Shown: positions 44,505 through 54,745 of the stretch, in pieces
Layout: every line of letters starts with the position of its first letter
Numbering within the stretch: position 1 is the stretch's first letter
DNA from: Streptoalloteichus hindustanus
GTDB taxonomy: Bacteria; Actinomycetota; Actinomycetes; Mycobacteriales; Pseudonocardiaceae
Assembly (NCBI RefSeq): GCF_900129375.1
Contig: NZ_FQVN01000008.1
Location: forward strand, 62,001-126,000
Direction of reading: 5' to 3'
DNA length: 64,000 bases
Notes under the pieces: model-generated
Database searches by the model: none
What the model saw: only the letters and a program-made list of their open reading frames with translations
What the model was told of the DNA's origin: nothing
Position numbers and translations under genes: made by a program

Positions 44505-45800
44505 GTGACTCACCTGGGCTCGGTCGACGCGGAGGCATCCGAACCGGCGTCGCTGCGGCGGATCGGGATCGCGGTGTTGTCGGCGGGACTGGCGGTGTTC
44601 GCCCTGCTCTACGCGCCCCAGCCGGTGTTGCCGCAGATCGCGGCGGAGTTCCGGCTCGACCCGGGCGCGGCGTCGCTGACGGTCACCGTCACCACCGCCG
44701 CCGTCGCGCTGGCGGTGGTGCCCGTGGCGACGTTGTCCGAGGCCGTGGGTCGGCGCCCGGTGATGCTGGGCTCGATCGTGGCCGCTGTGGTGATCGGCGT
44801 GCTGGCGCCCTTCGCGCCCTCGTTCGGCGCGCTGGTGGCGCTGCGCGCGGTGCAGGGGGTGGCGATCGCCGGGCTGCCGGCGACGGCGATGGCCTACCTG
44901 GCCGAGGAAATCGGCGCGACGAGCATGGGCTCGCTCATGGGTGTGTACGTCGCGGGTACGACCGTCGGTGGGATGGGCGGTCGGCTGGTGGCTGGTCTCG
45001 TCGCCGACGACGTGGTCCTGTCCGGTGCGGGGTGGCGGGGCGGGCTCGTCGCGGTGGCGGTGATGTCGGCGCTGTGCGGGGTGCTGGTCGCCTGGCTGCT
45101 GCCCGCGTCGCGGCGGCACCAGCGGCAGCCGTTGCGGGTCGCTCCGCTGGTCGCGGGACTTCGCTCCGCCGTCACCGACCCGGTGCTGTACGGGCCGTAC
45201 GTCGTCGCCGTGGTGATGGTCGGGGCGTTCGTGGCGGTCTACAACGCGATCGGGTTCCGGCTCGTGGCGGAGCCGTTCGAGGTCTCGCCCGCGGTCGCCG
45301 CGTTGGTCTTCCTCGCCTACGCGGTCGGCGGCGTCTGCTCCGCGGCGGCCGGCCGGATCGCCGACCGAGTTGGGCGGCCCGTGGTGTTGCTCAGCGCGCT
45401 GGTGATGACCGCGGTCGGGATCGTCATGACCCTGCCGGACGACCTCGGGTGGGTGCTCGCCGGACTCGCGGTGCTCACCGGGGCGTTCTTCGCCGCGCAC
45501 GCCGTGGCCAGCGGGTGGGTCGGCGCGCGGGCGAACGCCGGGGCCAGGGGACAGGCGTCGTCGGTCTACCTGTTCTCGTACTACCTCGGCAGCAGTGTGG
45601 GTGGGTGGCTCGGCAGCACGGTGTACGGAGTGTGGGGGTGGTCGGCGTTGGTGGCCACCACGTGCTGCTGGCTGGCCACGGCTGTCGTCGCGGTGCTCGT
45701 GGCGTCCTGGCTGCCGTCCCGTTCTCCGGCGGTGAACCGGGAATCCTCGCGCGAAGTGTGCGATGTGGACAGTTGTGGTCAGGCGAGGACCTCGCGGTAG
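44505..45800 (+). CDS. MFS transporter (drug or metabolite efflux)
   Basis: 431 aa, 12 predicted helices. The first helix has AGLAVFALLYAPQPVLPQIAAEF, and motif A appears as SEAVGRRPVMLGS. GTG 44505 has TAGCGT 8 nt upstream (leaderless). The divergent LysR gene probably controls it. The last 22 bp overlap the 3' end of glgA on the opposite strand, so the two genes share their tail sequence. Substrate unknown. Confidence 0.88.
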   Translation: MTHLGSVDAEASEPASLRRIGIAVLSAGLAVFALLYAPQPVLPQIAAEFRLDPGAASLTVTVTTAAVALAVVPVATLSEAVGRRPVMLGSIVAAVVIGVLAPFAPSFGALVALRAVQGVAIAGLPATAMAYLAEEIGATSMGSLMGVYVAGTTVGGMGGRLVAGLVADDVVLSGAGWRGGLVAVAVMSALCGVLVAWLLPASRRHQRQPLRVAPLVAGLRSAVTDPVLYGPYVVAVVMVGAFVAVYNAIGFRLVAEPFEVSPAVAALVFLAYAVGGVCSAAAGRIADRVGRPVVLLSALVMTAVGIVMTLPDDLGWVLAGLAVLTGAFFAAHAVASGWVGARANAGARGQASSVYLFSYYLGSSVGGWLGSTVYGVWGWSALVATTCCWLATAVVAVLVASWLPSRSPAVNRESSREVCDVDSCGQARTSR

Positions 45801-46963
45801 ACGGCCACGGTCCGCTCCGCGACGGACGCCCAGGAGAACTCCGCCACGGCGCGCTGCCTGCCGGCCCGCCCCATCGCCGCCGCGCGCCCCGGGTCGGCGA
45901 GCAACTCGTTGACCGCCTCGGCGAGCGCGTGTTCGAAGTCCCGCGCCGTCTGCCCGGTGTACCGCGCCAACAACCCGGTCCGGCCGTGCTCGACGACCTC
46001 GGGAATGCCGCCGACGTCCGAGGCGACCACGGCCGTGCCGCACGCCATCGCCTCCAGGTTCACGATCCCCAGCGGCTCGTAGACCGAGGGGCACACGAAC
46101 ACCGTGGCGTGCGAGAGGACCTGGCGGACCTCCTCCTGCGTGAGGATGCGCTGGACCCAGAACACGCCGGGACGCGCGCCAGCGAGCCGGGCGACCGCCG
46201 CCTTCGTCTCCTCGGCGATCTCGGGCGTGTCCGGCGCGCCGGCGCACAACACGATCTGGGCGTCGTGGTCGATCAGGTGCGCCGCGGCCACCAGGTGGCC
46301 GACGCCCTTCTGCCGGGTGATGCGGCCGATGAACGCCACGGTGGGCCGGGCGGGATCGACGCCGAAGCGCCGCAACGCGTCAGTCTCGGTCACGGGGTAG
46401 TACGCGGTGGGGTCGATGCCGTTGCGCACCACGTGCACGCGGGACGGGTCGAGCTCGGGATAGCAGTCGAGGACGTCGGCGCGCATCCCCTCGCTCACCG
46501 CGATCAACGCGTCCGCGTCGGAGTAGGCCGTGCGCTCCGCCCAGGACGAGAGGCGGTAGCCGCCGCCGAGCTGCTCGGCCTTCCACGGCCGGCGCGGTTC
46601 CAGCGAGTGCGTGGTGACCACGTGCGGCACGTCGTGCAGCACCTTCGCCAGGTGGCCGGCCATGTTGGCGTACCAGGTGTGCGAGTGGACGAGGTCGACG
46701 CCGGCCACGGCGGCGGTGATCGACAGGTTCACCGCCAGGGCGTGCAGCGCGGGGTTGGCCCCGTCCAGCCAGCGGGTTCCGTCCAGCACGATCGGGTGGT
46801 GATGCGGTCGGGCGCCCGGGACCGCGTCCCGGCCGGGCCCGCCGAAGCAGTGGACGTCGACGTCGACGAGATCCCGCAGCCGGGGCACGAGAAAACCGAC
46901 GTGGACGCCGGCGCCGCCGTAGACCTCGGGTGGGTATTCACGGGTCAACAGGCCGATACGCAC
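45779..46963 (-). CDS. glgM: alpha-maltose-1-phosphate synthase (GlgM/GlgA, GT4)
   Basis: 394-aa GT-B glycosyltransferase. RIGLLTREYPPEVYGGAGVHV is the N-terminal acceptor loop, FIGRITRQKGVGHLV and PSVYEPLGIVNLEAMACGTAVVASDVGGIPEVV are the donor-site motifs. In actinobacteria this enzyme (M. tuberculosis Rv1212c) makes maltose-1-phosphate from ADP-glucose and glucose-1-phosphate for the GlgE route, rather than elongating glycogen directly. GTG 46963 has AGAAGG next to it and TAACCT 8 nt upstream. Divergent from glgC, which supplies its substrate. Confidence 0.93.
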   Translation of the reverse strand: MRIGLLTREYPPEVYGGAGVHVGFLVPRLRDLVDVDVHCFGGPGRDAVPGARPHHHPIVLDGTRWLDGANPALHALAVNLSITAAVAGVDLVHSHTWYANMAGHLAKVLHDVPHVVTTHSLEPRRPWKAEQLGGGYRLSSWAERTAYSDADALIAVSEGMRADVLDCYPELDPSRVHVVRNGIDPTAYYPVTETDALRRFGVDPARPTVAFIGRITRQKGVGHLVAAAHLIDHDAQIVLCAGAPDTPEIAEETKAAVARLAGARPGVFWVQRILTQEEVRQVLSHATVFVCPSVYEPLGIVNLEAMACGTAVVASDVGGIPEVVEHGRTGLLARYTGQTARDFEHALAEAVNELLADPGRAAAMGRAGRQRAVAEFSWASVAERTVAVYREVLA

Positions 46964-47113
46964 CCTTCTGGAGGTTAGTGCCGGCCGTGCGCGCGCAGGG
47001 GCAATCCGCCGTGCTGCGCTCGGGTGAACGTGGGACGGGGGACCGGGTTCCAGCCGGTCACGCCCCGGCTGGTCGGTGGCCGCTCCCCACCGCCCCGGAT
47101 AGGGTCGGCCCTC

Positions 47114-48331
47114 GTGAAGGGGCAGCCCCACGTCCTCGGGATCGTGCTGGCGGGCGGTGAAGGAAAACGGCTGTGGCCCCTGACCGCGGACCGGGCCAAG
47201 CCGGCCGTGCCGTTCGGGGGGAACTACCGCCTGGTCGACTTCGTGCTGTCGAACCTGGTCAACGCCGGCTACCACCGGCTGTGCGTGCTCACGCAGTACA
47301 AGTCGCACTCGTTGGACCGGCACATCTCCACCACCTGGCGGCTGTCCAGCGTGCTCGGCCAGTACATCACCCCGGTGCCGGCGCAGCAGCGGCTCGGCCC
47401 CCGGTGGTACCTGGGCAGCGCGGACGCGATCTTCCAGTCGCTCAACCTGGTCTTCGACGAGCGCCCGGACCACATCGTGGTGTTCGGGGCCGACCACGTG
47501 TACCGGATGGACCCGGCGCAGATGGTGGAGCAGCACGTCGAGAGCGGGGCCGGCGTGACCGTCGCCGGGATCCGGGTGCCCAGAGCCGAGGCGAAGGCGT
47601 TCGGCTGTATCGACTCCGACGCGTCCGGCCGGATCACGCGGTTCCTGGAGAAGCCCGCCGAGCCCCCGCACGTGCCGGACGACCCCGAGGTCACCTTCGC
47701 CTCGATGGGCAACTACGTGTTCAGCACCGAGATGCTCGTCGACGCCCTGCGGTCCGACGCCGCGAACCCCGACTCCGACCACGACATGGGCGGCGACATC
47801 ATCCCGCTGATGGTGGCGCGCGGCGAGGCCGCGGTCTACGACTTCGCGGACAACGTCGTGCCGGGCACCACCGAGCGGGACCGGGGCTACTGGCGGGACG
47901 TGGGCACCCTCGACGCCTACTACGACGCGCACATGGACCTCGTGTCCGTGCACCCGGTGTTCAACCTCTACAACCGGCACTGGCCGATCCGCACGGCCAC
48001 GCCGCCGTTGCCGCCGGCCAAGTTCGTGGAGGGCGGCACCGCGCAGGAGTCGATCGTCGGCCCCGGGTCGATCATCTCCGGGGCGTCGGTCCGGCACTCC
48101 GTCGTCGGGTGCGACGTGGTGGTCGAGGCGGGCGCGCACGTCGAGGGCAGCGTGCTGCTGCCCGGGGTGCGCGTCGGGAAGGGCTCGGTCGTGCGCCGGG
48201 CGATCCTGGACAAGAACGTGACCGTCGCCGACGGCGCGCAGATCGGGCTCGACGCCGAGGCCGACCGGGACCGCTGGACGGTCAGCACCAGCGGGGTGGT
48301 CGTCCTCGGCAAGGGCGTCCGCGCGGACTGA
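47114..48331 (+). CDS. glgC: glucose-1-phosphate adenylyltransferase
   Basis: 405 aa. Nucleotide-binding [33 protein letters not shown] and [15 protein letters not shown], plus a C-terminal left-handed beta-helix ([20 protein letters not shown]). Makes ADP-glucose for glycogen and methylglucose polysaccharides. The start is set at GTG 47114 because TAGGGT lies 8 nt before it and the homology begins there; 30 codons open upstream are not conserved. Divergent from glgM with 150 bp between starts. Confidence 0.95.
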   Translation: MKGQPHVLGIVLAGGEGKRLWPLTADRAKPAVPFGGNYRLVDFVLSNLVNAGYHRLCVLTQYKSHSLDRHISTTWRLSSVLGQYITPVPAQQRLGPRWYLGSADAIFQSLNLVFDERPDHIVVFGADHVYRMDPAQMVEQHVESGAGVTVAGIRVPRAEAKAFGCIDSDASGRITRFLEKPAEPPHVPDDPEVTFASMGNYVFSTEMLVDALRSDAANPDSDHDMGGDIIPLMVARGEAAVYDFADNVVPGTTERDRGYWRDVGTLDAYYDAHMDLVSVHPVFNLYNRHWPIRTATPPLPPAKFVEGGTAQESIVGPGSIISGASVRHSVVGCDVVVEAGAHVEGSVLLPGVRVGKGSVVRRAILDKNVTVADGAQIGLDAEADRDRWTVSTSGVVVLGKGVRAD

Positions 48332-48565
48332 GCCGACGGGGTCGGCCGGGTCGTCCAGGGTCGGCCGCGCGGCGCCGTGCGGTCCGCCGTTTTTCCCGCC
48401 GGGTGGGAGTTTCCCGAACAGGTGTCATTGGTTCGGGCGCATTTTCCGGAGAATTCCGCGAAGAACCCGGACGCACCGCCACCGAAGATCAACACATCGG
48501 GCGATCCCGGCCTCGCGGCACGTCGACGGAAACGCGGCAGCGGCGTTGCTCGTCCCGGCCGGCGG

Positions 48566-49213
48566 TCAGAGTTTCGTCACGGCGAGCAGGCCGTCGTCCA
48601 GCGGCAGCAGCACCGGGACGAGGGACTCGTCGTCGCGCACGGCCCGCGCGACCTCCCGGATCGCCACGGTCTCCGGGTCACGGTGCGCCGGGTCGGCGAC
48701 CCGACCGTCGCAGAGGGCGTTGTCGAAGACGATGACTCCGCCGGGGCGCAGGAGCCGCACGCCCTCCTCCAGGCAGCGCGGGTACTCCGTCTTCGCCGCC
48801 GCGACCAGGACCAGGTCGTAGCCGCCGTCGGTGAGCCGGGGCAGCACCTCCAGCGCCTGCCCCATGATCAGCCGGGTGCGGCCGGGCGGCACCCCGGCCT
48901 CGGCGAAGGCCCGCTTGGCGGCGCGCTGGTGCTCCGGCTCGACGTCGATGGAGGTCAGCACGCCGTCGGGGGCCATCCCCCGCAGCAGCCACAGCCCGCT
49001 CACCCCGGACCCGGTCCCGACCTCGACCACCGCCCTGGCCCGCAGCGTGGCGGCCAGGAACCGCAGCGCGGCGCCGGCGCCCGGCCCGACCGACGGGCAG
49101 CCCAGCTCGGCGCCACGGGCGCGGGCGGTCTGGAGCACCTCGTCCTCGGTGAGGTAGCCCTCGACGTAGTCCGACACCACGGGCGCGGTGCTGGTCGGCG
49201 TTCCGGGGGTCAC
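48566..49213 (-). CDS. class I SAM-dependent O-methyltransferase (Rv1220c homologue)
   Basis: 215 aa of the catechol O-methyltransferase-like family 3. Motif I is VVEVGTGSGVSGLWLLRGM, followed by TSIDVEPEHQRAAKRAFAEAG and the metal-binding DLVLVAAAKTEYP / DNALCDGRV. GTG 49213 has TAACCT 6 nt upstream. Positioned directly before sigE, divergent, as in M. tuberculosis. Substrate unknown; family members methylate catechols and small phenolics. Convergent with glgC. Confidence 0.9.
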   Translation of the reverse strand: MTPGTPTSTAPVVSDYVEGYLTEDEVLQTARARGAELGCPSVGPGAGAALRFLAATLRARAVVEVGTGSGVSGLWLLRGMAPDGVLTSIDVEPEHQRAAKRAFAEAGVPPGRTRLIMGQALEVLPRLTDGGYDLVLVAAAKTEYPRCLEEGVRLLRPGGVIVFDNALCDGRVADPAHRDPETVAIREVARAVRDDESLVPVLLPLDDGLLAVTKL

Positions 49214-49419
49214 GAGGGGAGGTTAGCGGGGGTCTGACGGCTTCTCAGGGGGAATGCCCGGGGAAACCCCGACGACGCGCGCCGCGCGCTTTCTCAGACT
49301 GTTCTCAGGTCACTCTCACGGTCGCCTCACCGGTGGGCGGAATGCTGAACGCGGAGACGTCGGACTCGCCACGCGCCCGTGGCGCCGGGCCCCGCCGATC
49401 GACCTCCTCCCGGAACCCC

Positions 49420-49446
49420 GGGAACACCGGACCGACCGTGCACGTT
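49420..49446 (+). promoter_or_regulatory. ECF sigma-E type promoter of sigE
   Basis: GGGAAC (49420-49425), then 17 bp, then CGTT (49443-49446) matches the SigE/SigH-class consensus (GGAAC, ~17 bp, CGTT). It lies 48 bp before the sigE ATG, so autoregulation is likely. A second GGAAC occurs 9 bp upstream without a matching -10. Confidence 0.65.
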
Positions 49447-49493
49447 GTCGACGAGAGGGCAGACCCGCCCGCCAGGAGGTGCCCCACCCCACG

Positions 49494-50087
49494 ATGCGTA
49501 CGCTGCCGACCGCGACGCCCGACGTCGCGACCACGACCGCCGCTCCCGCGGAGACGGCCGGCTGGACGCCGCCGTCCTGGGACGAGGTGGTTCGGGAACA
49601 CGCGGACCGCGTCTACCGGCTGGCCTACCGCCTCACCGGGAACCAGCACGACGCCGAGGACCTCACCCAGGAGACCTTCATCCGGGTGTTCCGATCCCTC
49701 GCCTCCTACAAACCGGGCACCTTCGAGGGCTGGCTGCACCGGATCACCACGAACCTGTTCCTGGACATGGCCCGCCGCCGCTCCCGGCTGCGGATGGAGG
49801 GCCTGCCCGAGGACACCGACCGCCTCCCCGGCGGCGACCCCAGCCCCGAGCAGGTCTACTCCGAGACCCACCTGGACCCCGACCTGCAGGCGGCGCTGGA
49901 CGAGCTGCCCCCCGAGTTCCGCGCGGCCGTGGTGCTGTGCGACGTGGAGGGCCTGTCCTACGAGGAGATCGGCGCCACACTCGGGGTGAAGTTGGGCACG
50001 GTCCGGAGCAGGATCCACCGTGGCAGGCAGGCTCTCAAGGCGGCGCTGGAGCGCCGTCGCGGCGGTGCTCGGGAGGACCTTGCATGA
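49494..50087 (+). CDS. sigE: ECF RNA polymerase sigma factor SigE
   Basis: 197 aa from ATG 49494. Region 2 is [54 protein letters not shown]; region 4 is [42 protein letters not shown]. Controls envelope and oxidative stress genes. AGGAGG lies 14 nt upstream, which is far, so an alternative start is possible. Followed by rseA in an ATGA overlap, then htrA and tatB, the order seen in mycobacteria. Confidence 0.94.
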   Translation: MRTLPTATPDVATTTAAPAETAGWTPPSWDEVVREHADRVYRLAYRLTGNQHDAEDLTQETFIRVFRSLASYKPGTFEGWLHRITTNLFLDMARRRSRLRMEGLPEDTDRLPGGDPSPEQVYSETHLDPDLQAALDELPPEFRAAVVLCDVEGLSYEEIGATLGVKLGTVRSRIHRGRQALKAALERRRGGAREDLA

Positions 50088-50866
50088 CCCACTTGCGCGG
50101 GTGGGCGCTACCGGTGCAACACCTGGCGCCGGACGCCGTCGTGGCCTTCGTCGACGGTGAGCTGTCGCCCACCGCCCACGACCGAGCCGCGGCCCATCTC
50201 GCGCGGTGCCCGCGGTGCGCGGCCGAGGCCGCGACCCAGCGGCAGGCCCGCGCGGCGGTGCGCACCGCCGCCGCCCCCCACGTTCCGACCGGTCTGCTGG
50301 CGGCGCTGCGGGACATCCCGCAGAACACGGAGCTGCCGCCGGCTCCGGACAACCTGGCCGTGAGCGAGGACGGGCAGCTCGTGGCGGTGCTCCGCCCGCT
50401 GCCCGGCCCGAAGGGCCCCGTGCTCGGCGACGGTCCGGTGCTGGGCTCCACCACGCCGCTGGGCGTCGGGTCCGCGGTGCTCGGCCAGCAGCGCAGGGGC
50501 CGACGGGGGTGGCAGGGCGCCGGCCTCGTCGTCTCCGGTCTCGTCCTGGGCGCGCTGGCCCTGGTCAACCCGACCGTCTCGCCGGTGGCTGGCGACTCGG
50601 ACGAGGAGCCCTCCACCGTCGCGCCCGCCAACGCGCGGGCCGTCTTCGGCGCCGACGGCTCCCGCACGGCGTCCCCCTCGCGGCCCGCGCCGCCGTCCTC
50701 GTCGTCCCCGGTGTCGACGACGCCCCACGCGCCGACGCCCAGGGCGGCCGCCCCGTCGGACCCGCGACTGCGGGGCGACCCGGCGGTCCTCGGCCAGGAC
50801 GGCCGGCCCGCCCCCGGCGCGCCGCTGCGCGCGCCCCTGATCAACCCGCACTTCGCCGATCGCTGA
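50084..50866 (+). CDS. rseA: anti-sigma-E factor RseA
   Basis: 260 aa. The zinc-binding anti-sigma (ZAS) motif H-x3-C-x2-C is HLARCPRC near residues 36-44, preceded by [20 protein letters not shown]. One hydrophobic helix ([21 protein letters not shown]) around residue 150 anchors it, with a Pro/Ser-rich extracytoplasmic end. Longer than the mycobacterial soluble form and membrane-anchored, so proteolysis at the membrane may release SigE. Starts in an ATGA overlap with sigE. Confidence 0.92.
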   Translation: MTHLRGWALPVQHLAPDAVVAFVDGELSPTAHDRAAAHLARCPRCAAEAATQRQARAAVRTAAAPHVPTGLLAALRDIPQNTELPPAPDNLAVSEDGQLVAVLRPLPGPKGPVLGDGPVLGSTTPLGVGSAVLGQQRRGRRGWQGAGLVVSGLVLGALALVNPTVSPVAGDSDEEPSTVAPANARAVFGADGSRTASPSRPAPPSSSSPVSTTPHAPTPRAAAPSDPRLRGDPAVLGQDGRPAPGAPLRAPLINPHFADR

Positions 50867-51022
50867 CCCGGGGGACCCGCTACGCGGACTTCACCTGTCC
50901 GGCGGCAGGATGAGGGACGGCACGCGGCTGTGCACACCCCCGTCGGGTGATCTCGGGGACCGGTGTGGGGGTCGCGCCGCCACCCACCCTGTCCGTCCGA
51001 CCGACCGCCGCCACGGGGAGCG

Positions 51023-52639
51023 ATGAGCCAGCAGCCGCCGAGCCCGCACCAGCCCGAGCCGGCCGCCCGCGCCGAGCAGCCGGGCCCGGCCGCGCCGACT
51101 CCGCCGACGGTGCCGTCGGCGTCCGACTCCGCCGACCCCGGCCAGGGCGACGCCTCCGCCGCGCGCCCGCGGCTGCGGCCCCGCCCGGTGGCCAAGCCGC
51201 CGGTCGACCCGGCGCAGGCCGCGGTGTTCGCCCGCCCCCGGGACGTCTCGGGCGCGTTCGCGCCCCGCCGCGAGCAGGGCGAGCGGAACGGGCTGCTGCT
51301 GACGCCCCCGCCGCCCGAGGTGTTGCAGAAGGCGTTCCGGCGCCCCGCGGGCAGCGAGGACCTGCTGCAGCGGCCGCCGGGGTCCCGGCCCGGTGGCGAG
51401 CGCCCGGGGACCGAGCCGGCGTTCTGGGACGAGGAGGCCGAGCGCGACCCGTGGCGCGACCCCGCCGCGGCGGCGGTGTTGGGTCCCCCCGCCGTCGACA
51501 CCGCCGAGCCAGCCGAGGACGACGCCCGGGCCCGGGCCGAGGGCGCCCGGCTGAGCCTGCGCGAGCTGGTACTCGGGCGGCGCGTCCGGCCGTCGGCGCT
51601 GGCCGCGTTGTTCGGCGCGGCGCTGCTCGTCGGGACGCTCGGCGGGTTCCTCGGCCGGCTCACCGCCGAGGAGGGCAGCCCGCTGACCTCGCCGAACGTC
51701 ACGCTCGCCGAGGTCGCCCCCGGCAAGGAGCGTCCGGCCGGCTCGGTGGCCGACGTCGCGGGCCGCGTCCTGCCCGCGGTGGTGTCGATCGAGGTCGTGG
51801 TCGGCAGCGGCGGCAGCACCGGCTCCGGCGTGGTCATCGACGGCGGCGGCTACGTGCTCACCAACAACCACGTGGTCGCCGACGCGGCCAAGGGCGACGC
51901 CGCCAAGGTGTTCGTCGTCTTCCACGACGGCAACCGCACGCAGGCCCGGATCGTCGGGCGCGACCCCAAGACCGACCTCGCGGTGCTGAAGGTCGAGGTC
52001 CGCAACCCGACGGTGATCCAGCTCGGCAAGTCCGCCGACCTCAGGGTCGGGGACGGCGTGATCGCCATCGGGTCGCCGCTGGGCCTGGCCAGCACCGTCA
52101 CCGAGGGCATCGTCAGCGCCGTCAACCGGGCGGTGCGCCTGGAGGGCGAGGGCGGCGGCCCGGTCGTGATCAACGCGGTGCAGACCGACGCGGCGATCAA
52201 CCACGGCAACTCCGGCGGCGCGCTGGTGGACTCCCGGGGCGCGCTGGTCGGCATCAACACCGCGATCCGCACCGCGAGCGAGGGCGGCGGGTCGGTCGGC
52301 ATCGGCTTCGCCATCCCGGTCGACGACGCGCGGCGCATCGCCGAGGAGCTGATCCGCAGCGGTCAGGTCAAGCACGCCGAGCTGGGCGTGAACACCAAGA
52401 CCGTGATGGACGGCAGCGGCAGCGGCGCGCAGGTGCAGAACGTCCGCCAGGGCAGCGCGGCGGCCGAGGCCGGCATCGCCGAGGGTGACATCATCACCAA
52501 GCTGGGTGATCGCCGGGTGCAGAGCGCCGACGACCTCGTCGTGGCCGAGCACCAGCAGCGGATCGGGCAGCGGGTGCCGGTGCAGCTCGTCCGGCAGGGC
52601 CGGCAGATGACGCTGGAGGCGGCGCTCAAGTCCGACTGA
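51023..52639 (+). CDS. htrA: HtrA-family serine protease with PDZ domain
   Basis: 538 aa. A long Pro-rich cytoplasmic part (about 1-190) and one membrane helix ([18 protein letters not shown]) precede the trypsin-like domain: catalytic His in TNNHVVAD, Asp in KTDLAVLKV and Ser in [10 protein letters not shown] single PDZ domain is at the C-terminus ([30 protein letters not shown]). It degrades or refolds damaged extracytoplasmic proteins and may cut RseA. ATG 51023 with GGGGAG upstream. Confidence 0.94.
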   Translation: MSQQPPSPHQPEPAARAEQPGPAAPTPPTVPSASDSADPGQGDASAARPRLRPRPVAKPPVDPAQAAVFARPRDVSGAFAPRREQGERNGLLLTPPPPEVLQKAFRRPAGSEDLLQRPPGSRPGGERPGTEPAFWDEEAERDPWRDPAAAAVLGPPAVDTAEPAEDDARARAEGARLSLRELVLGRRVRPSALAALFGAALLVGTLGGFLGRLTAEEGSPLTSPNVTLAEVAPGKERPAGSVADVAGRVLPAVVSIEVVVGSGGSTGSGVVIDGGGYVLTNNHVVADAAKGDAAKVFVVFHDGNRTQARIVGRDPKTDLAVLKVEVRNPTVIQLGKSADLRVGDGVIAIGSPLGLASTVTEGIVSAVNRAVRLEGEGGGPVVINAVQTDAAINHGNSGGALVDSRGALVGINTAIRTASEGGGSVGIGFAIPVDDARRIAEELIRSGQVKHAELGVNTKTVMDGSGSGAQVQNVRQGSAAAEAGIAEGDIITKLGDRRVQSADDLVVAEHQQRIGQRVPVQLVRQGRQMTLEAALKSD

Positions 52640-52802
52640 GCTGTCGGGCCGGGCTGTTCACCGAAGTCGTTCCGCTGGGTCGTCCCGCTGGGCCGTCCAC
52701 CGGGGCCGGCGGCCGGGCCGGGTGTGGCGGCCGCCATCCGGACCATCGACCGGTTCCCCCGGCGGGTTACCCTGGGCCCGGTCACGGACGTGGAGGTGCC
52801 GG

Positions 52803-53210
52803 GTGCTGGAGAACATCGGCTGGGGCGAGATCCTGCTGCTCGTCGTGGCCGGGCTGTTCATCCTCGGCCCCGAGCGGCTGCCCTCCGCCGCCGCCTGGCT
52901 GGGGCGCACGGTCCGCCAGGTCCGCGAGTACGCGACCGGCGCCCGGCAGCAGCTGCGCGACGAGCTCGGCCCCGACTTCGACCAGATCCGCAAGCCGCTG
53001 GAGGACCTGCGCGAGCTGCGCAACTTCGACCCGAAGCGCGCGGTCACCCGTCACCTGTTCGACGGTGACACGGACTACCGGGACACCGACTACCGCGACC
53101 CGGGCCTCCCGACGAACAACGGCTTCCAGGGCTACCCGCCGGCGGCACGGCCTCCGCAGCAGCCGCTCCAGCCCGGCGAGCGCCCGCCCTTCGACCCGGA
53201 CGCCACCTGA
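52803..53210 (+). CDS. tatB: Sec-independent translocase subunit TatB
   Basis: 135 aa. The N-terminal helix ([39 protein letters not shown]) has the conserved Glu and the FxxGPExLP hinge; a long amphipathic helix and a Pro-rich tail with a DTDYR-type duplication follow. Works with TatA/TatC to move folded proteins. GTG 52803 with GGAGGT 5-6 nt upstream. Follows htrA, as in mycobacteria. Confidence 0.94.
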   Translation: MLENIGWGEILLLVVAGLFILGPERLPSAAAWLGRTVRQVREYATGARQQLRDELGPDFDQIRKPLEDLRELRNFDPKRAVTRHLFDGDTDYRDTDYRDPGLPTNNGFQGYPPAARPPQQPLQPGERPPFDPDAT

Positions 53211-53418
53211 TCGCCTGACCGACGGTTGATCCCCCGACTGTCGGGTGCGTCCGCCGCCGAGCGGATCGGGTCCGAACGTCGCCTGCACGCGCCGCGCCCG
53301 GCGTCCCCACGCCCCACCGCCCCCACCGCGGCGCGTTTTCACGCCCAGTTCGGCCCGCTGGGCGGTTTTGGCGCCTGGCCGGGGTGATCCCCTGCCCCGG
53401 CCGGCCAACGCCGAACCA

Positions 53419-53444
53419 GGGCACGTCAGGAAGGCGACGTGCCC
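53419..53444. terminator. hairpin between tatB and mrp
   Basis: GGGCACGTC / GACGTGCCC, a 9-bp perfect stem with an 8-nt loop, in the gap of two convergent genes. Other inverted GC stretches occur in this 250-bp gap. Confidence 0.6.
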
Positions 53445-53462
53445 CGGGGCGACAGCGGGGGG

Positions 53463-54608
53463 TCAGCGACCGGCGGGGCTGACGCTGAGCAGGCGGCCGG
53501 CCAGACCGCGCGAGCGGGTCGACAGGCGCTTGGCGACGTCCCGCAGCACCGCGGCGGCGGGGGCCTCCGGGTCGGACAGGACCAGCGGCTGGCCCGCGTC
53601 GCCGGCCTCGCGCAGGCGCGGGTCCAGCGGGACCTGGCCCAGCAGCGGGACGTCCGAGCCCACCGCCCTGGTCAGCGACTCGGCCACGGTCTGGCCGCCG
53701 CCGGAGCCGAAGACGTCCATCCGGGTGCCGTCGGGCATCTCCAGCCACGACATGTTCTCGATCACACCGGCCAGCCGCTGGTGGGTCTGCAGCGCGATCG
53801 CGCCGGCCCGCTCGGCCACCTCGGCCGCCGCCTGCTGCGGCGTGGTGACCACCAGGATCTCCGCGTTGGGGATGAGCTGGGCCACCGAGATCGCCACGTC
53901 GCCGGTGCCCGGCGGCAGGTCGAGCAGCAGGACGTCCAGGTCGCCCCAGAACACGTCGGCGAGGAACTGCTGCAACGCGCGGTGCAGCATCGGGCCCCGC
54001 CACACCACCGGGGTGTTGCCGGGCGTGAACTGCCCGATGGAGATGACCTTCACGCCGTGCGCCTGCGGCGGCATGATCATGGTCTCGACCTTGGTCGGCC
54101 GCCCGGTGGACCCCAGCATGCGCGGGATCGAGTGGCCGTAGATGTCGGCGTCCACCACGCCCACCGACAGACCCCGGGCGGCCATCGCGGCGGCCAGGTT
54201 GACGGTGACGCTGGACTTGCCGACGCCGCCCTTGCCGGAGGCGACGCAGTACACCCGGGTGAGCGACCCCGGCTGGGCGAACGGGATCACCGGGTCGGTG
54301 GAGTCGCCCCGCAGCCGGCGGCGCAGCTCGGTGCGCTGCTCGTCGCTCATCACGTCCAGCTCGACCCGCACCTCGCGCACGCCGGGCAGGGCGGAGACGG
54401 CGGACGTGACGTCCTTGGTGATCTTGTCCCGCAGCGGGCAGCCCGCGACCGTCAGGTACACCGCGACGTCGACGACGCCGTTCTCGCCGACGGTGACATC
54501 CTTGACCATGCCCAGCTCGGTGATCGGCCGGCGGATCTCCGGGTCCTGGACGCGGGCCAACGCCTCGCGCACGGCGTCCGTGGTCGGGACGGTCTGGCTG
54601 CTGGTCAC
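53463..54608 (-). CDS. mrp: Mrp/ApbC-family P-loop ATPase (iron-sulfur carrier)
   Basis: 381 aa. The N-terminal MIP18/DUF59 domain (~1-95, VAGCPLRDKITKDV) precedes a deviant Walker A, CVASGKGGVGKSSVTVNLA, and VGVVDADIYGHSIP. The usual CPxC near the C-terminus is replaced by LEMPDGTRMDVFGSGGG, a form that lacks the Cys pair; I recall the same in M. tuberculosis Rv1229c. Fe-S transfer may therefore differ from the enteric enzyme. Start GTG 54608 with GGAAGG 7 nt upstream. Confidence 0.92.
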   Translation of the reverse strand: MTSSQTVPTTDAVREALARVQDPEIRRPITELGMVKDVTVGENGVVDVAVYLTVAGCPLRDKITKDVTSAVSALPGVREVRVELDVMSDEQRTELRRRLRGDSTDPVIPFAQPGSLTRVYCVASGKGGVGKSSVTVNLAAAMAARGLSVGVVDADIYGHSIPRMLGSTGRPTKVETMIMPPQAHGVKVISIGQFTPGNTPVVWRGPMLHRALQQFLADVFWGDLDVLLLDLPPGTGDVAISVAQLIPNAEILVVTTPQQAAAEVAERAGAIALQTHQRLAGVIENMSWLEMPDGTRMDVFGSGGGQTVAESLTRAVGSDVPLLGQVPLDPRLREAGDAGQPLVLSDPEAPAAAVLRDVAKRLSTRSRGLAGRLLSVSPAGR

Positions 54609-54745
54609 GGTGCGACCTTCCGACGATCGGTTCGGGTCACGGCCATGCTAGTCGCGTTCCGCGCCTGGTCAGGTGACTGGTCAGTAACCCCCTGGAGATG
54701 GGGGCGCTCCGCAGTCATATAGACGCGCTCCGTAACATTTGCACT

